From Saccharospirillum salsuginis (GTDB lineage: Bacteria; Pseudomonadota; Gammaproteobacteria; Pseudomonadales; Natronospirillaceae), in NCBI RefSeq assembly GCF_014651855.1, contig NZ_BMXR01000003.1, positions 124,001 through 188,000 on the forward strand: 64,000 nucleotides of DNA, read 5' to 3'. The notes below the pieces were generated by a model that did not search any database, had not been told where the DNA came from, and saw nothing but the letters and a program-made list of their open reading frames with translations. This document shows, piece by piece, positions 58,680 to 64,000 of this stretch; the first letter of the stretch is position 1; the number at the start of each line of letters is the position of its first letter. The position numbers were made by a program, and so were the translations under genes.

Positions 58680-59558
58680 TTATTCCCAGACGCTGGTGAT
58701 GGTCGATTCCACCTCGACTGGGCGCCAATCCTTCACCTGTCGGTTGATGAACCCTGCGTCCTCATAGGCCCGGGTCACCACGCCCTCTTTCTTTAACCGC
58801 ATCAAGCCCAAATGCAGCGAGGCATTGAAGTAGCTGCCATCCGGGTGGGAGCGGGAAATCGCGAAATGGCGTGAGCCGGTCAGGCCGATCTTGACCCCCG
58901 GGATCGGCACCAGGGTGCCCTCTTCCAGAGTCAGGACCATATCCTCGGTGCGTTGAAACGGCGCCAGCAGGTAGTCCTGTTCACCGGTAAAGACGGCATC
59001 CACCATTTCGCCCCAGGTGTCGGCGTGGGTCACCCGGGCGCCGAACGCGTTCAGCGTCTGCCAGTCGATGACCCAGTTGCGACTGGAGACCCCTCTGAGC
59101 CGGCGCAGTTCGCCGTCGGATCGGGCGGTCAGGGCATCGCGGTTGGCCTGGGGGGTGTAGAACCCGGCTTCGAACTGACCGCGTTCAATCACGGCGGTGG
59201 TGATGTAGAGGTCTTCCCAGCGCTCGGTCAGATCGTTCATCCAGGCGCTGGTGGCCGAGGCGATGGCGGTGCCTTCGACCAGGGCTTCCAGCGTCTTGGC
59301 ATAGTCGGCTTCGGTTTCGAAGCGCAGTTCGAAATCCGAATTGGCGCGGTCCAGCGCTTGTTGCATCAGGATGACTTCGACCACATCCCGGCGACTGCCG
59401 GGGCCGGAAAAGTCCGTAATCTCCAGCGGGTCCCGGCCGTCGACCAGTTGTTGATAGTCCGCCCAGACATCGGGCGGCACCAGGACGGTGATCGGGTCGG
59501 CCAGTGCAGCCGGCAGCAGGGACAGAAAACACAGGAATTTTATTATTGGTTGTTTCAT
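58680..59558 (-). CDS. periplasmic substrate-binding-like protein
   Basis: 292 residues from ATG 59558; the open frame extends much further but that part overlaps btuF antisense-phase sequence and has no signal. Signal peptide (PIIKFLCFLSLLPAALA) and a domain with RRDVVEVILMQQALDRANSDFELRFE, HADTWGEMVDAVFTGEQDYLLAPF and GLTGSRHFAISRSH resemble the type-2 periplasmic binding fold (SBP_bac_3-like). No transporter partner is nearby. A four-half-site operator overlaps its promoter. Confidence 0.75.
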   Translation of the reverse strand: MKQPIIKFLCFLSLLPAALADPITVLVPPDVWADYQQLVDGRDPLEITDFSGPGSRRDVVEVILMQQALDRANSDFELRFETEADYAKTLEALVEGTAIASATSAWMNDLTERWEDLYITTAVIERGQFEAGFYTPQANRDALTARSDGELRRLRGVSSRNWVIDWQTLNAFGARVTHADTWGEMVDAVFTGEQDYLLAPFQRTEDMVLTLEEGTLVPIPGVKIGLTGSRHFAISRSHPDGSYFNASLHLGLMRLKKEGVVTRAYEDAGFINRQVKDWRPVEVESTITSVWE

Positions 59559-59604
59559 GACAGCACCCAGCATGGCTGAAGGATGCTGTGAGTAAAGCTC
59601 AGTA

Positions 59605-59633
59605 TAAATACCAATGCAATACCATTTTAACAA
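59605..59633 (-). promoter_or_regulatory. candidate promoter of the binding-protein gene
   Basis: On the minus strand TTGTTA (59633-59628), 17-bp spacer, TATTTA (59610-59605), about 45 bp before the ATG. The -35 lies in the loop of the palindrome below and the -10 overlaps a half-site. Confidence 0.5.
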
Positions 59634-59672
59634 ATGGTATCTATAATCGGCTAAATTACGACCATTGGTATT
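59607..59672. promoter_or_regulatory. operator-like cluster of four ATACCAWT half-sites
   Basis: ATACCAAT (59608-59615), ATACCATT (59619-59626), AATGGTAT (59633-59640) and ATTGGTAT (59664-59671): two direct copies 11 bp apart, then two inverted. The middle pair forms a 9-bp stem ATACCATTT-TAAC-AAATGGTAT; the outer pair is a 10-bp dyad. The segment is far more AT-rich than its surroundings and overlaps the promoter of the binding-protein gene. Confidence 0.65.
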
Positions 59673-59698
59673 GTCTTTACTGGCCTTTGAACCGTTGC

Positions 59699-60568
59699 TC
59701 AGTACACTTCGGAGCGCAGTCGATCCAGATCCCGACACAGCTGTCCAGCGCCGATCAGCAGGCTGGGCGTTGGCCGGTGCATGGTGTCCGGGTCGACCGT
59801 GACCAGGGCGTTGTTGTTCACAGCCTGGAGCTGCGGCCATTCGGTCCAGGGGGATTCGGCCTCGTTGCCGACGGGGCCGGTCACGATGACCTGGGGGTCC
59901 TGCTCGAACACCGCTTCGAGACTGATTTGCGGCGAGATCACCGGCAGGTCGGCGAAGACATTGCGGCCGCCGCACAGGTCGATGATATCGCTGATGAAGC
60001 TCTCGCCGTTCAGCGTATAAATGGGGTCGTGCCAGACTTCGTAGAACACCGACAAGGTCTCCCGGTCGCCGTAACGGCTGCCCAGTTCGCCGATGGCGGT
60101 CTCGAAGGTAGTGGCCGCGTCGTTCGCCGATTCGTCCAGCCCGGTCAGGCGTCCGAAATCCCGCAGGGCGTCGGCGATGGTGGTGAAGGTCTGCGGGTCG
60201 CTGTGAAAGACCGTCAGCCCCATGCGTTTCAGTTGCTCGACGTCCTTCATCGCGGGCCCGCTGGTGAAGGCGATCAGCAGATCCGGTTTCAGATCGATGA
60301 TCGCCTCCTGATTGAGGGCGTTGTAGTCGCCGATGCGCTGGATATCCCGGGCGGCCTTGGGATAGTCGGAATAGTCGACGGTGGCGATGATGCGATCGCC
60401 GGCACCGATCTCGAACATCAACTCGGTGGCATGAGGCACCAGAGTGATGACACGCTGTGCCGGTTCATCCAGTGTGATGTCCTGACCGGTATCATCGGTC
60501 AGTGTGATCTCGGCCAGGCCGGTCAGTGGCAGTAAGAGGCCGAATAATAAACAGAACAAGCGGTTCAT
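59699..60568 (-). CDS. btuF: cobalamin-type ABC transporter substrate-binding protein (BtuF-like)
   Basis: 289 residues from ATG 60568, GGGAGA upstream. Signal peptide (LFCLLFGLLLPLTGLA) and the helical-backbone binding fold: EPAQRVITLVPHATELMFEIGAGDRIIATVDYSDYP, DLLIAFTSGP, LSVFYEVWHDPIYTLNG and RNVFADLPVISPQIS. The family binds cobalamin or iron-siderophores; the cobalamin riboswitch in its leader favours cobalamin. No btuC/btuD in view. Confidence 0.88.
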   Translation of the reverse strand: MNRLFCLLFGLLLPLTGLAEITLTDDTGQDITLDEPAQRVITLVPHATELMFEIGAGDRIIATVDYSDYPKAARDIQRIGDYNALNQEAIIDLKPDLLIAFTSGPAMKDVEQLKRMGLTVFHSDPQTFTTIADALRDFGRLTGLDESANDAATTFETAIGELGSRYGDRETLSVFYEVWHDPIYTLNGESFISDIIDLCGGRNVFADLPVISPQISLEAVFEQDPQVIVTGPVGNEAESPWTEWPQLQAVNNNALVTVDPDTMHRPTPSLLIGAGQLCRDLDRLRSEVY

Positions 60569-60663
60569 CTGGGGGTCTCCCGTGATTCGATGTCGAACGG
60601 GAACGCCCGCGAACGGTGGCCGGGCAAGGCCGGATGTCCAGGGTCGCGTGGATTGGCGTTCAG

Positions 60664-60858
60664 CCACTCTGGCAGGTCTTCGGACTTGGGGGCGGATGCG
60701 AACGAGTTCGCATTGGCCTCGAAGGGCGGCTTCCCATCGGTCTCGCCGACAGTGCCACAATGCCCGTCTCGTTCCCCCTCACCGCTGCGCGACAGTTCCG
60801 GATTCGCACCGGATTCCCTCGTCCCGATCAATGAGGACGTTCCGGCCCCTTCAAGTGG
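60664..60858 (-). ncRNA. cobalamin riboswitch
   Basis: On the minus strand the conserved segments appear in order: GGGAATCCGGTGCGAATCCG, CGCGCAGCGGTGAG, GGCACTGTCGG, GATGGGAAG and the B12 box AAGTCCGAAGACCTGCC (60687-60671). The ends CCACTT and GAGTGG can form P1. It lies about 95 nt upstream of btuF, and B12 binding is expected to lower expression. A 10-bp hairpin (60840-60866, TTCCGGCCCC/GGGGCCGGAA) overlaps its 5' edge and would compete with P1. No T-run follows, so control is probably translational. The rest of the 524-bp gap between btuF and pip shows no ORF. Confidence 0.93.
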
Positions 60859-61092
60859 GGCCGGAAACACCAAAGTCCGGCGATGGTAGGCAATCGACTC
60901 CCGACGATCAAGGCGAACACTGGGCAGCACGTCGGGCCTGTGTCATTATGCTCGATTAAACCCGAGCGCGATTCTCCAGGGAGCCGACGACGGCTGGTTC
61001 AAGGCTCCCCAGGGAACGGTCAGGACCGTCGATGTGTTTCTGGTACGGCGCTCCCGGTTGGGAGAACGGACGGCTGGCAACGAGGAACCCGA

Positions 61093-62061
61093 ATGTTACC
61101 GCTCTATCCCGAGTTACGCCCTTTCAAGACTGAACAATTGCCGGTGACGGACGGTCATCGGCTTTATATGGAGCAATCCGGAACCCCGGGCGGTTTGCCC
61201 GTGGTGGTGGTGCACGGTGGCCCCGGTGCGGGCTGTTCCGCACAGATGCGCCGCTTCTTCGATCCGGAACGCTACCACATCATCCTTTTCGATCAGCGCG
61301 GCTCCGGCCGGTCCGAACCCCACGCCGAAACCTCGGCCAATACCCCGACCGATCTGGTGGCGGACCTGGAGCGGATTCGAACCCACCTCGGGCTGGACGA
61401 CTGGATCCTGTTCGGCGGCAGCTGGGGCACAACCCTGTCCCTGCTGTACGCCGAACAATACCCGCAGCACACCAAGGCGTTGATCCTGCGCGGCGTCTTC
61501 CTGGGCCGCCAGGCCGATCTGGACTGGCTCTACAAGAACGGCGCCGCCCGTTATTTCCCCGAGGAATGGGAGCGTTTCATCGAACCGGTCGACGGCAAGA
61601 ACGGCAACGACCTGATCGAGAGTTACTACCAACTGCTGCACGGCAGTAACGACCTGGCCCGGGTGAGCGCGGCCAAAGCCTGGGCGCGCTGGGAAGCGGT
61701 CAACGCCTCACTGCGGCCCAGCCAGCAATCGCTCGACTATTTCACCGCCACCCATGTCGCCCTGAGCCTGGCGCGCATCTCCAGCCACTATTTCCGCAAA
61801 CGGTGCTTTCTCGAGGAGAACCAGATATTGCGGCACAGCCAGCACCTGGAGGGGATCCCCGGCACTATTGTGCACGGTCGCTACGACATGATCTGCCCGC
61901 CGGACCAGGCCTGGCAGCTGGCGATGCACTGGCCGGATGCCGAGCTGGACCTGATCCGTGAAGGCGGCCATTCCGCCTTCGATCCCGCCATTGTCGACGC
62001 CCTGGTGCGGGCCACCCAACGCTGGGCGCATCATTTCGGCAGCGGTGACGGGGAAGCCTGA
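61093..62061 (+). CDS. pip: proline iminopeptidase
   Basis: 322 residues from ATG 61093 (GAGGAA upstream; the longer frame crosses the riboswitch region). HGGPGAGCS oxyanion loop, [10 protein letters not shown] nucleophile (Ser), HGRYDMICP (Asp), GGHSAFDP (His). Removes N-terminal proline from peptides. Stop overlaps the dtd start by one base (TGATG). Confidence 0.95.
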   Translation: MLPLYPELRPFKTEQLPVTDGHRLYMEQSGTPGGLPVVVVHGGPGAGCSAQMRRFFDPERYHIILFDQRGSGRSEPHAETSANTPTDLVADLERIRTHLGLDDWILFGGSWGTTLSLLYAEQYPQHTKALILRGVFLGRQADLDWLYKNGAARYFPEEWERFIEPVDGKNGNDLIESYYQLLHGSNDLARVSAAKAWARWEAVNASLRPSQQSLDYFTATHVALSLARISSHYFRKRCFLEENQILRHSQHLEGIPGTIVHGRYDMICPPDQAWQLAMHWPDAELDLIREGGHSAFDPAIVDALVRATQRWAHHFGSGDGEA

Positions 62062-62498
62062 TGAAAGCCCTGATCCAACGTGTGAGCCAGGCCCGGGTGG
62101 ACGTCGACGGAGAGACGGTCGGCGCCATCGATCAGGGGCTGCTGGTGCTGGTGGGCGTCGACCGGGACGACGGACCGGAGGCGATCGACAAGCTGGCGCA
62201 CAAACTGCTCCATTACCGGGTGTTCGGTGACGAAGACGGCCGCATGAACCTCAATGTTCAACAAGTGAACGGCCAGTTGTTGTTGGTGTCGCAATTCACC
62301 CTGTCCGCCGACACGCGCAAGGGGCTGCGTCCCAGCTTCACTTCGGCGGCGCCGCCGGCCGAGGGCGAGTCGCGCTTCAACGAACTGGTCGCCGCCGTGC
62401 GCGAGCGGTACGATCGCGTTGAGACGGGACAATTCGGAGCCGACATGAAAGTCTCGCTGCTGAACGATGGCCCCGTGACCTTCCTGTTGGAGTGTTGA
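62061..62498 (+). CDS. dtd: D-aminoacyl-tRNA deacylase
   Basis: 145 residues. [35 protein letters not shown] and the C-terminal [10 protein letters not shown] (Gly-cisPro) are DTD signatures. Hydrolyses D-amino acids from tRNA. Coupled to pip. Confidence 0.97.
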   Translation: MKALIQRVSQARVDVDGETVGAIDQGLLVLVGVDRDDGPEAIDKLAHKLLHYRVFGDEDGRMNLNVQQVNGQLLLVSQFTLSADTRKGLRPSFTSAAPPAEGESRFNELVAAVRERYDRVETGQFGADMKVSLLNDGPVTFLLEC

Positions 62499-62590
62499 AA
62501 CGGGCCGTGGCGGACACCCACGACACCCCGGACTCGTCGTCGACCGCCCAACCCTCTAAACTGGTTGTACGTTATTAACGAGAACTCGAC

Positions 62591-64000
62591 TTGACCACCA
62601 TCCCTGCCAGCGATCCGCCATTCGACGATCGGCTGCTGCAGGCCTGGAAGCTGATGATCAGCGACCCGGCCAAGGCATTGGCTTTGGTGCGTCATGCTCG
62701 CACACTGTTCGAGCCGAACGAGTTGCAACGCTGCCAGTTGGGGTTCCACGAAGGCTGGTGCCACATATTCCTGGGCGACTACATCGAAGCCCTGAAATGG
62801 CTGTCGCAGGCGCTGTCGCTCGCCGAGCGGCTGGAAAACAACGCCGAGATCAAGCGTGCCTGCAACGGCATCGGCATGGCCTATCACAGCATGGGTCAAT
62901 ACGGTCAGGCGCTGCAATATTACGAGCGCTCGCTGGAACTGAACCAGCAGGCCAATGACATCAACGGCATCTTCGCCGCCCTGCAAAACCTGGCCGCGCT
63001 GCATTATGAAATCGACGACCTGGAGACAGCCGAGAACCTCCTGAACGAAGCCCTGGGGCTCGATACCGGTCCGGTAAGCCAGGAGAACCTGGGCGAGGCG
63101 GCACTGCAGCAGGCGCAGATGCACAGCAAGCTCAACCGCTTTCAGGATGCCCTGCTGGGCTGCCGCGCAGCCCTCAACTACGCTCGCCAGCTCGACTACG
63201 ACCACCTGGAAATCCAGGCGCTTATCGCTGTCGCCCGATGCCAGCGACTGCAAAACCGGCTGGTCGAGGCCGAAACCACGCTCCAGGTCACCATCGACCA
63301 CCCCGAATTCGACAAAGAGGGCGTGGCCGGCCTGAACGCCTTCATCGAACTGGCCAAGACCCAGGCCACCACGGGGCATTTCTCCACCGCCGTGCGCACC
63401 CTACGTCAGGGCTTGCGGCGCGAAGGCTTGCCCGAATTCAGCCTGATTCAGCAACGGGCGCTGGAAACGCTGTCGATCTGCCTGGAAAAAGCCCGCAAGT
63501 ACCGCGCCGCCATGCTGGTGATGCGTCTGGCGCTCGACATGGAGCGCAAACTGCAGAACCAGGACATCCGCCGGCAGATGGAACTGCGCCGCTTCCAGTC
63601 GGAAATGGATGCCGAGCGCCTGGCGCGCAAGATCACCGATCATGAAAACAAGCTTTTAAAGGCCACCCAGTCGCGCCTGCAATTGATCAACGAGCTCTCC
63701 CAGCAACTGACGGCTTCGCTGGATGTGGACGAGATCGGTCGCAAACTGTATGAGATCGTCGCCGAGCGGCTCGACGTCCATTTTGTCTCGCTGGCGCTGA
63801 ACCGGCCCGAAGCCGGGGCCATCGAATTCCGGATGATCATCGACAACGGGGTCGATATCCCCGTCTACAGCATTCCCCACAGCGTGCGTGACAGCCGGGC
63901 CGTGCGAACCATCCTCGGCGGTGAACCCATCCTGTTGGGCGATGAAAGCCGCGACGCCCAGATCCAGTGGGTGGGCGACAGCCGTATTTTGCCACGTTCC
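62591..64000 (+). CDS. TPR-GAF signalling protein, partial
   Basis: The reading frame is open from TTG 62591 (in-frame TAA 15 bp earlier, so no earlier start) to the right edge; 470 residues visible. TPR-like repeats (about 35-300; e.g. NGIGMAYHSMGQYGQALQYY and NLAALHYEIDDLETAENLL) lead to a coiled coil (about 320-365) and a GAF-like start (LTASLDVDEIGRKLYEIVAERL). A GGDEF or kinase domain may follow beyond the edge; not visible. Confidence 0.8.
   Translation, partial: MTTIPASDPPFDDRLLQAWKLMISDPAKALALVRHARTLFEPNELQRCQLGFHEGWCHIFLGDYIEALKWLSQALSLAERLENNAEIKRACNGIGMAYHSMGQYGQALQYYERSLELNQQANDINGIFAALQNLAALHYEIDDLETAENLLNEALGLDTGPVSQENLGEAALQQAQMHSKLNRFQDALLGCRAALNYARQLDYDHLEIQALIAVARCQRLQNRLVEAETTLQVTIDHPEFDKEGVAGLNAFIELAKTQATTGHFSTAVRTLRQGLRREGLPEFSLIQQRALETLSICLEKARKYRAAMLVMRLALDMERKLQNQDIRRQMELRRFQSEMDAERLARKITDHENKLLKATQSRLQLINELSQQLTASLDVDEIGRKLYEIVAERLDVHFVSLALNRPEAGAIEFRMIIDNGVDIPVYSIPHSVRDSRAVRTILGGEPILLGDESRDAQIQWVGDSRILPRS

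Noticed and set aside
58680..59975. 431-residue version of the binding-protein gene
   Set aside because: The first 139 residues overlap btuF and are Arg/Pro-rich shadow; a signal peptide starts at 59558.

Overview
The window looks like the chromosomal origin region of a GC-rich gammaproteobacterium. The marker genes (rpmH-rnpA-yidC-mnmE facing dnaA-dnaN-recF-gyrB, an aa3-type cytochrome oxidase locus, engB/cytochrome c4/dsbA, purEK, ribA, rep) resemble an oceanospirillalean or pseudomonad-like free-living marine organism. Saccharospirillaceae is my best guess, at low confidence because no 16S rRNA is present. I saw no rRNA, tRNA, CRISPR array, prophage or transposase.

Layout. 1-3.2 kb: a DUF1501-type Tat protein (cut by the left edge) and a diheme lipoprotein. 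3.5-8.3 kb: rep helicase and a PAS/GGDEF/EAL protein. 8.3-24.6 kb: a mixed metabolic block with a LysE exporter, an MFS transporter, three tandem aldo/keto reductases with a divergent LysR regulator, a YHYH outer-membrane-type protein, SEC-C/UPF0149, DUF1244, a SUI1-like factor, a DsbA-family protein, a FAD amine oxidase-like protein, ribA, a lipase-like hydrolase, and a quinone-reductase-like MDR with a divergent LysR regulator. 24.7-35.5 kb: the origin block, with mnmE, yidC, rnpA and rpmH on the minus strand, a 657-bp AT-richer intergenic region that is the likely oriC, then dnaA-dnaN-recF-gyrB on the plus strand ending in a strong terminator. 35.5-48.3 kb: an alkyltransferase-like protein, a peroxiredoxin, a 7TMR-DISM hybrid kinase convergent with a diguanylate cyclase, then EEP nuclease/dsbA/cytochrome c4 divergent from engB-yheV-purE-purK, an unknown protein and a MATE pump. 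48.4-57.3 kb: a full caa3/aa3 oxidase cluster (coxB-coxA-ctaG-coxC-surf1-ctaA-ctaB-sco), with a small DUF2909-like gene on the opposite strand inside it. 57.3-64 kb: DUF418, two periplasmic binding proteins (one under a cobalamin riboswitch), proline iminopeptidase, D-aminoacyl-tRNA deacylase and a TPR/GAF signalling protein cut by the right edge.

The most interesting non-coding content is of five kinds. (1) Seven intergenic copies of a compound palindrome of about 100-180 bp. The long stem arms differ from copy to copy, yet each copy stays self-complementary; the loop keeps a CATGGAYGG core and, in three copies, a hairpin with a conserved GGGA loop. (2) Three copies of a second inverted-repeat class bounded by GTAGG...CCTAC. 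(3) Three parS-like palindromes around recF-gyrB, one embedded in a 30-bp perfect palindrome. (4) At least five exact consensus DnaA boxes, all on the minus strand, within 5.6 kb to the left of oriC. (5) A promoter with four ATACCAWT half-sites upstream of a binding-protein gene. yidD is missing from its usual place between rnpA and yidC, and a class-1 palindrome sits there instead.
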